From Ananas comosus (lineage: Eukaryota; Streptophyta; Magnoliopsida; Poales; Bromeliaceae): DNA of 64,000 bases. Every line of letters starts with the position of its first letter. Within the stretch, counting starts at the first letter, position 1. The notes under the pieces are model-generated. The model was not told the origin of the DNA, did no database searches, and saw only the letters and a program-made list of their open reading frames with translations. A program made the translations under genes and the position numbers. Location: NCBI RefSeq assembly GCF_001540865.1, contig NC_033635.1, positions 7,437,324 through 7,501,323 on the forward strand, read 5' to 3'. Below, piece after piece: positions 12,047 through 22,879 of this stretch.

Positions 12047-12522
12047 GGCTTGATACGATGAAGATGGATGGCTCTTGATGATGATGAAGCATTAGTATAG
12101 ATTTGATTTTTTTTTGTTTTGGTGCACTTTGCATAGTTGTGTACTATTTTGATTTTTTTTTTGTTTTGGTGCACTTTGCATAGTTGTGTAAATTTAGTTT
12201 AGATGTTTGCTTAGGTGCTTGACTATGAACTGACTTGGTACTATTTTGACGTTTATGTTTGATTATGTTTGATCTTGATAAGTATACTTGAATCTTGATT
12301 TTCGTTTTAAGAATGTTTTTGCAGGAATAATTCAAGACTTCAAGACTCCATGTCTAAGTCATAGAGTCTGTATTAAGGTTATGAAAATTGTAACTTTCGT
12401 TTATTGGATCGATCATGCAGGAGATTATCGTTTGGTGATTGCGATGATCTTCTTTTTATTGTTTCTGAGTTGTATACGAGCATTATAGTATATTTTGTCA
12501 CGAAATCGCCAAAGGGGGAGAT
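12047..12522 (+). repeat. Second copy of Sirevirus A 3' untranslated region
   Basis: Matches 5501-5975 with one indel and a few substitutions, concentrated near 12380 and 12465. It ends in the same PPT aaagggggaga. Best read as overlapping contig ends rather than as a genomic duplication. Confidence 0.85.
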
Positions 12523-12671
12523 TGTTAAGGATTTTATAGGTTGGCGAATTTCGTAATGTTGAATGGAGTCTTGAAGAGTTGATCGCGGAAGTTTTTGAAG
12601 AAAAGATTCAAATTGAAGAACAAATATTCATTCGTAAAGTTCGGCATCTAAGGTATGAAGAAAAGATCATT
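12523..12671 (+). repeat. First 149 bp of Sirevirus A 3' LTR
   Basis: Starts tgttaaggattttatagg and follows the inverted P LTR (55959 leftward) base for base with few changes, up to gatcatt. There LTR B begins; in P the same place reads gatcatt followed by tgtgatgaag. Confidence 0.85.
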
Positions 12672-13104
12672 TGTCACGTCCCGCTATCGCCAATTTGGTC
12701 GATCCGGGCCTGTACACAGACGCCGAACAGACAGAACCTCCTCTGCCCGCCCAAGGCTCAACAACAACGAGTACATGTACAATGAAATAAACAATTCCCA
12801 GGATAACATTTCAACATACATGGCTTGCACGAGGGCAAGCAACAACCACAAGTGATAGTAAGCTAACTATACTGAAAATTCACTGTAATTTAAAACTTTC
12901 AAACCAAACTGTATAACTGAAACATTTAGTTATTCACATGCTTTATAATACATTCATTTACATGTCTCTGTACATCAAAATAGATGATACATGAACTCAA
13001 AATGGTAACTGCTAAAACCCTGGTGTCAGCTAGCTAAGCTGCGGGGCTCTTGCCACGATCCTCGGCCACACCGCTCGCACTGGAACCTGTAAGGTTAGTG
13101 GTAT

Positions 13105-13124
13105 GAGAACTACTGAAAGTTCTC
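13105..13124 (-). other. Conserved LTR stem-loop 2 (B)
   Basis: Arms gagaact/agttctc, loop of 6. Followed by cagtggg as in the other Gypsy LTRs. Confidence 0.65.
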
Positions 13125-13448
13125 AGTGGGTTCGACCGCCGAATTCGCCGACTCACCCACTAGGTCTACTCAGGCATATGTAGGTAAGCAAGTAAACAGA
13201 TAGTAACCAACTATAACATGTAACTACTACAATGCCTGTACAAAGCTGAAAGAAGCAATATATGAAAATTGTAAATATGCATGCATGCTTTACTGAATTT
13301 ACCCAATTAATTGGTTAACCCTTTGGTTAACAATAACTCACTGACACTATCCCAAATATCGGGGAGACGCAAGCTACACCCGACGGGACTGTCAACTGGG
13401 GGAGACGCACCTCCTGGTCCAGTAAAGATGACTACTCCGGAGCTCATC

Positions 13449-13476
13449 GTTCAAGGAGGAGCGACCTACCTTGAAC
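13449..13476 (-). other. Conserved LTR stem-loop 1 (B)
   Basis: On the plus strand: outer arms gttcaagg/ccttgaac (8 bp), one bulged base, inner arms agg/cct, loop agcga. The outer arms differ completely from those of C and S but pair perfectly. Confidence 0.7.
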
Positions 13477-14063
13477 CAAACGAATGTGAGTATGATCTGA
13501 TCCTCCTTTAGAGGATTCAACAATAGACGATGTCACACTTAACTCTAACTAGCTCTTTATGCTAGTTTCACAATTCCATTTCTCGATGCTAACCAACTCT
13601 CTAATTAGAATGTCACCAAGTTTACTATTATTATAGTCCAAGCATTCATAGGGTTCTATGTTCACATTCTGTTGTTCATATATTCTCATGGTTAATAAGC
13701 ATTTGCATAATCAATATCATTTACATAATATCAATACCCTATAATGCATGATTACAATATAAATATGCTCAATGAATTAGCATAGACATAAAAGGTGATT
13801 CAAAGATTTCGGATAGCACCACCCACCTGTAGGGATGCCAACAAATTGGATCCAACATCTCGAACTGTCGTAACGACGAGCTCTCGCGACTCCGTGCAAA
13901 TAGAACTAAAACGGCTTCTACCGTAATTTGTGCGCCGCAGACCTGTCGGAATGTCAATTTACACTTCCGAGCATGTTTAACTATCATTCATAAGAGAATA
14001 AAAGAGCTTAGACTAGAGTCACCTATACATTTTACTAAAACTTGCACTTCTACTTCAACTTGC

Positions 14064-14070
<7 letters not shown>

Positions 14071-14102
<32 letters not shown>
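14071..14102 (+). repeat. TA microsatellite
   Basis: Uninterrupted (TA)16 inside LTR B. Confidence 0.95.
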
Positions 14103-14105
<3 letters not shown>

Positions 14106-14689
14106 TTAGGACTATTTTCATTAAGTTCATAGTATTCAGAAGTTTTAGTATTTTAAGAACCCCTGTTCCCTACTTCTTTACAACAAGAATCTCTTTAAAC
14201 TATGAGTTACATCAATCCCTTTCAGATTTTGCTCTAATTAATTCTCCATATGTACATGTATATATAGTTTTCGTTTCTTGTACAGCTTCAATGTTAATCT
14301 TAACTTCAATTATCAACAATAGAACCATTATCTTCATTATTCATATTCTATTAGCAATTCTATTGCTCATACTGCTGGTGGAGCAATCTTGGTAGTTTTT
14401 AAACAGGGAAAAGTCAACTTATTCCTAATTGCACCTCCACTAATACATAGTTCATAATTATCAAACTTATTTTGGGGGTTTAATTAGCTCAATAGCCATA
14501 TTCCTTCAAATTAGCCTCTTTATAAAGTAAGTAATTGATCCATAATCAGAAGTTGAGCAATTACTTTACCTCAAAGCAGCAACTTCAGCAATACTTAATT
14601 AAGGCACCAACATAGCAGCTCCAAACTTCCTTAATTAAGGCATCAACATCGCAGCTCCAATCTTCCTTAATTAAGGCATCAACATCGCA

Positions 14690-14690
14690 N
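14690..14690. other. Single-N assembly join
   Basis: One N between the interior of LTR B and the end of the A LTR. Confidence 0.95.
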
Positions 14691-15075
14691 TCGCGTGAAG
14701 CCGAGGATTCGGTGGACGCTTCGAGGAGTTGAGGCGTTGACGCTGCAAGGAGTTGCGGCAGGATCGGTTGGAGGATTCCTATCGATCAAGGACTGGCGAA
14801 GATCACCATCAATAAGAAATCGGTAAATTGAGTCCTGTATTTTTGTCAAAATCGCTTGTACTCAAGTTTTCTTAATGGATTTTCTTCGCGTGATCGGTCC
14901 CGTGGGTTTTTCACTCCGGTTTGGAGTTTTCCCACGTTAAATTCTCGGTGTGCTATTTTATTTTCCGCTATTTAGCTTTATTTGCATCGAGATTTTTGAG
15001 TTTGCCGTTTTTACACCTATTCACCCCCCTCTAGGTGTTACTTACCTTTTAGATCCTCGGGATCCATATCTTTTA
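14691..15075 (+). repeat. End of Sirevirus A 3' LTR
   Basis: Matches the inverted P LTR (about 55140 leftward) at roughly nine bases in ten and ends with the typical Sirevirus tail cacctattcacccccctcta, then gatcctcggg. At about 15075 the sequence switches abruptly into chromovirus C integrase, so this is the right edge of element A. The exact edge is uncertain by a few bases. Confidence 0.8.
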
Positions 15076-17565
15076 GAAAGTCGATGACACAGGCTCGAAG
15101 CATATCCTCGAGAGTCTGTATAGTGCGCTCAGATTGCCCGTCACTCTGGGGGTGGAAAGCTGTACTGAAGTCTAAGCGCGTACCCAAAGCATCCTGTAAG
15201 CTCCTCCAAAAGTTAGATACAAATCGGGGGTCTCGATTTGATACTATAGAAGTAGGCACCCCGTGCAGTCGCACAATCTCATCCAAGTAAACCTGTGTGA
15301 GTCTCTCACCAGTCCAAGTAGTGTGGATAGATATGAAATGTGCCGATTTCGTTAACCTATCCACGATCACCCAAATAGCATCATGCCCGGCCTACGAGCG
15401 GGGCAAACCCATCACAAAATTCATGGTGATCTTCTCCCATTTCCACACTGGGATCTGTAAGCTCTGCAACTTTTCCGCGGGAACTCGATGCTTAGCTTTC
15501 ACCTGTTGGCAAGTTAAACATCTAGCAACAAACTCACCAACGTCCTTTTTTCATCCCGGGCCACCAATAAAGCGACTTCAAGTCCTTGTACATCTTGGTG
15601 CCTCCCGGATGTATAGCATAGGGTGCACGGTGTGCTTCTTGAAGAATTTCTTCTCTAAGTGCCGATTCCGCCGATACATAGATCCGTCTACGGAAACGCA
15701 TCAATCCAACACCGTCCACAGAAAAGTCACCGGTGCAACCAGTAATCATCTTAGCTCGAATCCTTTGCAATTCCACATCGGAGACTTGCTTTTCTTTAAT
15801 CTTTTCTACAAGTATAGGTTGCACCACCAAAGTCATCAGTCTCAAAGGTGTATCAGAAGCCACCACCTCCAACTCCAACCGCTTCATCTGCTCGATCAAC
15901 GGTGATTGAGTGACCACAAGTATCGCTAAGTTTTCTGTCGATTTTCTATTTAGCGCATCCGCCACCACGTTAGCCTTGCCCGGGTGATAAAGTATAGTCA
16001 AGTCATAATCCTTGAGTAGCTCCAACCATCTGCGCTGCCTCAAGTTCAGCTCCTTCTGAGTGAATAAATACTTTAAGCTCTTGTGATCCGTATACACTTC
16101 ACACCGCTCGCCATAAAGATAGTGGCGCCATAGCTTCAAAGCAGAGACTACGGCCGCCAACTCCAAATCGTGAGTAGGGTAGTTTCTTTCATAATCCTTC
16201 AGTTGGCGAGAAGCATACGCGATCACTTTCCCGTCCTGCATTAAGACAGCCCAATCCATTAAAGGAAGCATCACTATAAATCACATACCCTGCTCCAGCA
16301 GTTGGCAAGGTTAGGATCGGGGCGGTCGTCAATCTCTGCTTCAACTCTTGGAAGCTCCTTTCGCACGCATCATTCCAAACAAACTTGATGCCTTTATGCG
16401 TGAGCCTCGTGAGGGGAGTGGATAACTTTGCAAATCCCTCAACAAATCGTCGGTAGTAGCCGGCTAAGCCAAGAAATTTCCGAATCTCGGTAACACTCGT
16501 CAGCCTCGGCCAGTCCTTGATAGCTTCAATCTTCCTAGGATCCATAGCTATACCTGATCCTGAAATTAAATGGCCCAGAAACGCCAACTCTCTAAGCCAA
16601 AACTCACACTTTTTCAATTTAGCATAGAGCTCCTTTTTCCGAAGTATTTGAAGTACAAGTCTCAAGTGTTCCTCATGTTCCGCATCACTTCGGGAATAGA
16701 CCAAAATGTCATCGATGAATACTACGATGAATCTATCTAGATACGGCTTGAAAACATGGTTCATTAGATCCATAAAAGCGGCCGGGGCGTTAGTAAGCCC
16801 AAACGGCATAACTGTAAACTCATAATGTCCATACCGTGTTCTAAAAGCCGTCTTCGACACATCATCAGGCTTGATCTTCAACTGGTGGTATCCCAACTGC
16901 AAGTCGATCTTGGAATACACACTAGATCCCTGGAGCTGATCAAACAAATCATCAATCCTCGGTAATGGATACTTATTCTTGATCGTGACTTTATTGAGTT
17001 CACGATAATCCACGCACAAGCGAAGCGATCCATCCTTCTTCTTAACAAATAGGACCGGTGCTCCCCAAGGTGAGACACTCGGTCGCACAAAACCCTTGTC
17101 CAGAAGATCTTGCAACTGTGCCTTCAGCTCCTTCAATTCCGCTGGTGCCATCCTATAGTGCGCCTTCGAGATTGGAGTAGTCCCGGGGACGAGATCTACC
17201 ACAAACTCAATCTCCCTATCAGGTGGCATGCCTGGAAGCTCTGCTGGAAATACATCTCTAAACTCCCACACTACGGGGATGTCCTCAATCCTAGGGGCGT
17301 CTGCATCGCTCTGCAACACAACAGTAGCCAAATAAGCTACGCAGCCTCTGCTGATCAATTGCCTAGCTCGAGAGGAGCTAATCATCATCGCAAATAGCGA
17401 ACTCTGGCATCCTCGGCACAAAACCTCTGCCTGCCCCGGCTCTCTAAACGTCACAGTTCGATTCTTACAATCGATAGTGGCATAGTACTTGGTCAACCAA
17501 TCCATGCCCAAAACAACATCAAACTCTCCGAGTTTATGCAAAGCTAGCAAGTCCACGGGCATGAC
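15076..17565 (-). pseudogene. Chromovirus C pol, truncated inside integrase by A
   Basis: RT, RNase H and most of integrase of a second Tekay-like element. 16189-17565 is one frame: [36 protein letters not shown] one-base shift near 16255, inside the RNase H start, moves to the next frame (15534-16274: [22 protein letters not shown]). A second shift near 15550 leads to 15038-15370 ([23 protein letters not shown]), where SDRDPRF is usual: the motif reads SNRDPRF, so the second catalytic Asp appears changed to Asn. A TAG lies at 15392-15394. The protein is lost from RACVIDF onward because Sirevirus A is inserted there; the rest lies left of the window. Confidence 0.9.
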
Positions 17566-19206
17566 CTAATCTCCAACCCGAATAGGGCAACAGGGGCAAA
17601 ACTCTCGAATATCCAAAGAGTGATTGGGTACCACAACTCGTCCCGGATGCAACAAAGATGTCAGTGGGATGCCATGCAACTCGGCAAACAGCCGGTCTAT
17701 GAATGAATGCGATGCACCGGTATCAAATAATGCTCGTACTTGAATACCATAAAGTAAAATGATACATGCGACCACATTCTCGGTTGCTGCCGCCTCCTCA
17801 GCCTGGGCAGCGTACATGCGCCCGCTCGGGGGCTGCCGTGACCCCTCCAACTGCCGCTGCACAGGTGGCCGTCCGACCTGCTCGTGCACAGAAGGTGTCC
17901 CCTGGCTGGGACCCGGTGAAGCTGGTGCAGATGCCGAAGATGGCGCTGGTGCTGGACCCCTAAGACAGTCCGACTAGAAGTGGCCTTCCTGGCCGCACAG
18001 GTAGCACCTACCTCGACTGCGGGAACACTGCCATGGGTAGTGAGGACCACCATAGATCACACAGCATGGTGCCTGACGACGATCGGGTCCCTCTCGCGTA
18101 GACGAGCCACGTCCTCGCGACTGGCTCCCGCTCCTGGGATGCCTCGGCGGCCTCCGTGAGTGCGTCTGGCTCGCACCCTCAGCCGCAAGCCTCTTGCCTT
18201 TCCCCTTCTCCAAGCCCTCGCGACATTCCTGAAGGTTTGCCGCTCCAACCTCCACGATGAGTGCACGGTTCACAACCTCTCGGTAGGTTCGGAGGTTGGA
18301 GGACTGCACCAATCGAAAGATCGAAGGCCGCAATCCATGCTAAAAAATGCGAGCCTTGTCCTCGACATCCCACACTACGAAGGATACATAGTGAAGTAGC
18401 CGAGAAAACACTCTCTCGTACTCGGCCACGGTCTGCTCCTCCTGGCACAAGCTGCGCAAATCCTGCTCCATCTTCCTCTTAACGCTAGTAGGGAAGTAGT
18501 GCGCTAGTAGGAGCTCCTTGAACCTCTTCCAGGTGATCGCTGTCAAGTCGGTGTTGGGGTTCTCCTAAATATCCAACCACGAACAGTATGCCTCGCCGTC
18601 CAAAAAGTGTGTGGCGAGCCAAACTCTGTCCCTCTCTTCCACGAAGGTGTCGCGGAAAAGTTTCTCCATATGCAGCAACCACTTCTCTACTATCCGGTGG
18701 TTAACTTTCTCTCCATCGAAGATCCTGGGGTTACACCTCCTGAACTCGTTGAGGCGATCCATGAGTCGATCCCGCTCGGCTCCCTCGGCCATCACAGGGA
18801 AAGCTGCCCTCGCCGTAGGTATCAGGACCGGTGGTACTGCAACCACCTCCTCTCGTGGTGCAATCGCCGGTGCAGCACGTGAAGAACTGGGCGCAGGGCA
18901 TTGCGCCCTCGGCGCGACGTCCACTACGAGTGCTGGCGGTGTGGGAACTTGAGTCTCCCTAGAAGCTGCTGCCTGCTGTAGCAGGAGATCCTCTAGGTGC
19001 TTCATCTACACCTCCTGCTGCTGTGCCACCTCGGCCTGTTGCTGCGCCGTCGCCACCTGTTGCGCTACAAGGTCAGTGAGGACCGCAAGCTGGGATCTCA
19101 AGTCACAGACCTCCCTAGATCCGGAAGTCGCGAAGGTTTCGACCTCCTCGTGGTGTGCCTTATCGTCCGCTCCGGCGGATTGGGAGCGTGTAACCGGCAT
19201 CGTCAC
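17566..19206 (-). pseudogene. Chromovirus C gag and protease
   Basis: One uninterrupted frame, shared with the RT part, but with five in-frame stops: 19006-19008, 18565-18567, 18340-18342, 17974-17976 and 17566-17568. All five are TAG and there is no frameshift. The start MTMPVTRSQSAG lies at about 19206. The gag domain follows (RLNEFRRCNPRIFDGEKVNH, WLLHMEKLFRDTFVEERDRV, AITWKRFKELLLAHYFP), then a basic linker, the zinc knuckle CYLCGQEGHF just before one of the stops, and the protease site LFDTGASHSFID. The reading frame preserved apart from TAG codons suggests decay by cytosine deamination rather than by indels. Confidence 0.9.
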
Positions 19207-19520
19207 TACAAATCATAAAAGCGCAAGTTAGTAACCCGCGGTATCGGATCCCCGCTCAAAATAACTAAACCCCAAATCTTGCGAAAGTAGGGAAGTGTCC
19301 TTCACTACTAACTCCCGATGTTACGTTGTCGGCCGCCAACGTAACCCTCCGCGAAGTTAGAAGCCATACACTGCGATTAAACTCTAACTTTTTAGAGTTG
19401 TCATAAGATCCAATTATAATACTTTCGCTCACAAGTCGAATTGACCTCGTCTCTCACGAGCCTATATCCTATAGTCCAACCGGCCTAAGGTTTGCTAGGT
19501 CCACTAAGACTCAACCCTAG
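19207..19520 (-). other. 5' leader of chromovirus C
   Basis: Non-coding stretch between PBS and gag start on the minus strand. No ORF or clear repeat; it would hold the RNA packaging region. Confidence 0.6.
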
Positions 19521-19532
19521 GCTCTGATACCA
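19521..19532 (-). promoter_or_regulatory. PBS of chromovirus C
   Basis: Plus-strand gctctgatacca, i.e. TGGTATCAGAGC on the element strand, complementary to the 3' end of initiator tRNA-Met. Eight bases separate it from the LTR end. Confidence 0.88.
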
Positions 19533-19950
19533 AATTAATCTATCACGCCCCGGGACCGGCGGGGGCCCTCCAGGAAGCGCGCCTAGACCCGCCATATGCC
19601 TACACGTATAAGGCGTCTACAACAAAAGAGATGCGAAAGCAAGAAAAAACAAATATCTAGAGATATCAGAGCGGCTAACGACTAAAACTAGCAACAAGTA
19701 GAGAAGGAGTAAAGTAGTCTACTAAGCATAAGCATAAAAGGGTACAATAAGAATTACAAAGAAGTCCACAGTGGGGTGGTCTCTATACACAAGTAACTCT
19801 CCAAAACCTCTCCAAAATAAAATATCGAAAGGTAGACCCCTATCAACGCGTCCTCGATAGCAAGCTAGCTCGAGGCGATACCCTTTCCGCGGTCCCTAGC
19901 CTCGCCCGGAGTGGAAGGCTCTGAAATAAAACATAGAACAGAGGGCGTGA

Positions 19951-19969
19951 GAACTATAATTTATAGTTC
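19951..19969 (-). other. Conserved LTR stem-loop 2 (C)
   Basis: gaactataatttatagttc: 8-bp arms gaactata/tatagttc, 3-nt loop, followed by cccagtggg. Confidence 0.7.
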
Positions 19970-20491
19970 CCAGTGGGCAATTACTGACCTCAGCTCAATG
20001 CACCACTAGGCGCCAAAAGAAAAGGGTAAGTACGATAAGCAACAATAGTAGTAATAGACTATAATAAACTGCAGAATTGAAAGCATGAGTGAAATGCTAT
20101 GCCATAAGTAAACGTGATGTATATCAATGCTATCATGTTTGAATATGCCAATGTTGGGTGAATACGCTCATCAGCTGCCAAGTATATTAAGATACGATGA
20201 GTAATTCTATCAAGTATACTATATGTCCCAATATCTCAAAGCCACACTATGAGTATGTCCAATAATCTAACTACTATGATCTATTTAGCAGTGATTCAAA
20301 TTTAAGAAATTATGTCCAAGTTCCAATCTTGTTTTAGGACCTACACGAGTGTAGTGCGGCTTGCGCCGCCTAAGTGTTGATTGTTGCTCCAGCATTTCTA
20401 CTCTGAAAATGAGTCTATCCCTCCCGACCCCGTAGGTTTCTCGATACCGCACGAGCGATCATAAGTCGCGTAGGCCAACTCCGGAGTGCCG

Positions 20492-20517
20492 GCTTGTAGG
20501 GAGCGACCCTCACAAGC
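20492..20517 (-). other. Conserved LTR stem-loop 1 (C)
   Basis: Outer arms gcttgt/acaagc, one bulged c, inner arms aggg/ccct, loop agcga (TCGCT on the element strand). Confidence 0.7.
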
Positions 20518-20783
20518 ATGTGCGAATGAGCACAAATGGCAACAAGAATAATCATCGTCTCAAGTACCCAATCATCATGTCTCTAACATGGTAAAAGTCA
20601 CTAGTAACCCGAAGGTCTAGTTCTATGTCTCGATATGAGGTTTAATCGTTCAATAATTTCTATGTCAATGACCATAGCTTTACTATGTCAAATCCAAGCC
20701 CAATGCCCCTTTTTATGACATTAGCTTACTAAATCATGCATCATGTACATCTATGTTCTTTGATGGCATTACATTATGCTAAG

Positions 20784-22009
20784 TGTTATGGATTTTATGT
20801 TGGCATATTTCGTGAAGTATGTTGGAGTCTTGAATGTTTGAAGAAGAAGAGATGAAGATCGAAGACTCGAAGACTCAAAACATGAAGGCACAATGCTCAG
20901 TAAGTTTAAATACTATTGATGATGATTTATAAATATTTTGTGGTGAGATTTTATTGTTAAAATATGTTTGGAAGACTTAGATTGTGTTTTTGTTGATCAA
21001 ACTGGACTTTTCTAAAAAATCTCAGGGCTCAGGGACAGGTCCTTGATTAGAGGGACCGGACCCATCAAGCTTCTCTGCGTAGAAGTTTTGGGAGACCGGT
21101 CTCTGGTCTTGAGGACCAGTTCCCGTAAGTGGCTTATGTTGTTGTGCAGGGAGGGACCGGTCTCTGAATTGAGGACCTGTCCCCGTACGCAAGTTTCTCA
21201 GCTACCCAGCGAAGGATCGATCTCCAACTTGGAGGACCGGTCTCCCAAAGACCGGTCTCCTCGAGAAGACCGGTCCTTGAGGACGACATAAGTTTTTAAA
21301 ATTGGGTTTTTGCAATCCTAGTCAGTTTCTAAGTCTTCTAAACCTATAAATAAGATGTAGGGGTGTTTCTAAAAGATAGCAAAGTATAGAATATCTTTTA
21401 AAAATCCTAGAAACTTGTTCGGTGCTCTCTTTCTTTCTCCAACAACAAATTTCTATTGGATCAATTCTTGAAACCTTAATTTCTTGTTCTTCATGGAGAA
21501 TTGATCCGGCTATTGCTTAGAAACATCTTCTACGGTTCTTTAATGATTGTCTAAGCAATAAATCATCATCAATCTTGGTATTCTTGCTCCGGACGGAGTG
21601 TGCTCTTGGATTCGAGTGGGCGTCGTGGATTCGGTGTGATTAAGGCTTCGTGGATTCGAAGTGTGGACGTTTCGTGGATTCGGGACATGGCGTTCGTGGA
21701 TTCGGACGTGGGGCGTGGACAACCCGTTGGTGTGCGCGAGATCCGGAGAAGATGAAAGAGAGGTTTGAGTCCGTGGAATCGGTAAATCACCTTGTAATCT
21801 TTTATTTTTAGTGGATTATTATCGTGTGTTGGTCCTGTGGTTTTTTACTCCTAGTTGGAGTTTTCCACGTAAATCTCGGTGTGATTTTTATTTTTCGCAT
21901 TTATTTTGATCGTATTGAGATTTGTGGTTTTTGGCCGTTACACCTATTCACCCCCCTCTAGGTGTTGGATACAATCTAGATAGATCCTAGGGCACCCTAA
22001 AACTTTCAA
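20784..22009 (+). repeat. 5' LTR of Sirevirus E
   Basis: Starts tgttatggattttatgttgg and ends with the Sirevirus tail acctattcacccccctctag, gatcctagggcacc and aactttca. Length about 1.23 kb. Contains an ACCGGT palindrome array (21036-21285) and a run of gtggattcg-like repeats near 21605-21715. Differs from A and P LTRs in the first half but shares the last third with them. Confidence 0.88.
21036..21285. repeat. ACCGGT palindrome array, E 5' LTR
   Basis: Repeated gagaccggtctc- and gaggaccggtc-type units, some decayed (ggatcgatctcc, gaccagttccc), lying in the first quarter of the LTR. Confidence 0.8.
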
Positions 22010-22010
22010 T

Positions 22011-22022
22011 TGGTATTAGAGC
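22011..22022 (+). promoter_or_regulatory. PBS of Sirevirus E
   Basis: tggtattagagc, one base from the canonical tggtatcagagc for initiator tRNA-Met (C to T). Directly follows aactttcaat. Confidence 0.88.
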
Positions 22023-22400
22023 GGGATCTAGATAAATTTGTCACGCCCTGGATTTCAGCGGAAGCTCACCAGTCGCGTGCACAGACCCGCCGTGTACACC
22101 ATAACTTAAGTATACACCAGGCGTCTACAACCAATATAGTAAAAGCATTCGATTCAAACCAGGTAATCAGAGCAAAGCTTAAAAGTTTAACTTATACAAC
22201 CCCAAACCTTATTACAATAGATAAGAACAAAGAACAATTTACATGAACTTAATGTACATCAATAAACTAAACTACATAGACTGATAAAGGTTGTCTAGTA
22301 AACGTCCAGAAGGCTCTAGCTAGCCGCTGACCCCTCGCCAGGAACCCTAACCTTTCCCGCTGTGGAAGACTCTGTAAAAACAACAATAAAGAGGGCGTGA

Positions 22401-22420
22401 GAACTATTAAACAATAGTTC
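22401..22420 (-). other. Conserved LTR stem-loop 2 (F)
   Basis: gaactattaaacaatagttc: 8-bp arms gaactatt/aatagttc, 4-nt loop, followed by ccagtggg. Confidence 0.7.
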
Positions 22421-22795
22421 CCAGTGGGTAAGCCGCCGAGAGTGGCGAAGTACACCACTAGGTAAACTGTGGCATGAGTAAATAGCAATAAATAAGTAAA
22501 TAACTACAACAGATATAAAAATAAACCTATCATGCTACTTGCTCAGAAATAAATATCAACAGGTTGCAGGTACTAGTTTATTATGATAGACTCTATCATT
22601 CATATTAATAGAAATGTAATTACCTTCTATATTAGCAATAATGAGACATACAGCCATTATGTTACTAACTAATCAAAATGTCAGCCTTCTAGCTTGTTCA
22701 TCAATAAATATTCAACCGACACATTGTCCACAATGTAAATGGTAAAGATGCCATTGTTCACTTGTCGTTTAACTACTCAAAGTTTAAATCTTGTA

Positions 22796-22879
22796 AGATC
22801 CACCCAAAGGCTGTCTTGTATGAAGACCCACCCGAAGGCTGTCTAGTATAAAGACCCACCCGAAGGCTGTCTAGTATGC
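22796..22879 (-). repeat. 3 x 28 bp tandem repeat in solo LTR F
   Basis: Units 22796-22823, 22824-22851 and 22852-22879, with core cacccgaaggctgtctag. The unit occurs once, inverted, in LTR S near 62572-62592, so it expanded in F. Confidence 0.85.

Larger units (their letters stand above)
12672..14689 (-). repeat. End of LTR of chromovirus B, inserted in the A LTR
   Basis: Starts tgtcacgtcccgctatcgcc, the inverse of a minus-strand LTR end GGGACGTGACA. It carries both conserved LTR stem-loops (13105-13124 and 13449-13476). From 14481 on it equals the start of the contig at 6038. The five bases before it (tcatt, 12667-12671) are the expected TSD; the other copy is not visible because the 5' LTR of B is missing. 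Confidence 0.82.
19541..20783 (-). repeat. 5' LTR of chromovirus C, inner half
   Basis: Plus-strand start tatcacgccccgggaccgg (usual tgtcacg, with one changed base). Closely follows K' at 42680 onward. It is cut at 20783 by the Sirevirus E insertion; the likely remainder is 31890-32805. Carries both conserved LTR stem-loops. Confidence 0.82.

Noticed and set aside
5501..12583. Chromovirus B flanked by a 536-bp direct duplication as a real insertion signature
   Set aside because: Gypsy integrases make 5-bp duplications. The repeats end at Ns and match the contig-overlap pattern instead.
14042..14395. 117-codon ORF with a hydrophobic, Tyr/Ile-rich product
   Set aside because: Starts in a TA microsatellite and is AT-rich LTR sequence; hydrophobicity follows from base composition.
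22796..22879. CRISPR-like short repeat array
   Set aside because: Three head-to-tail units with no spacers, in a plant LTR.
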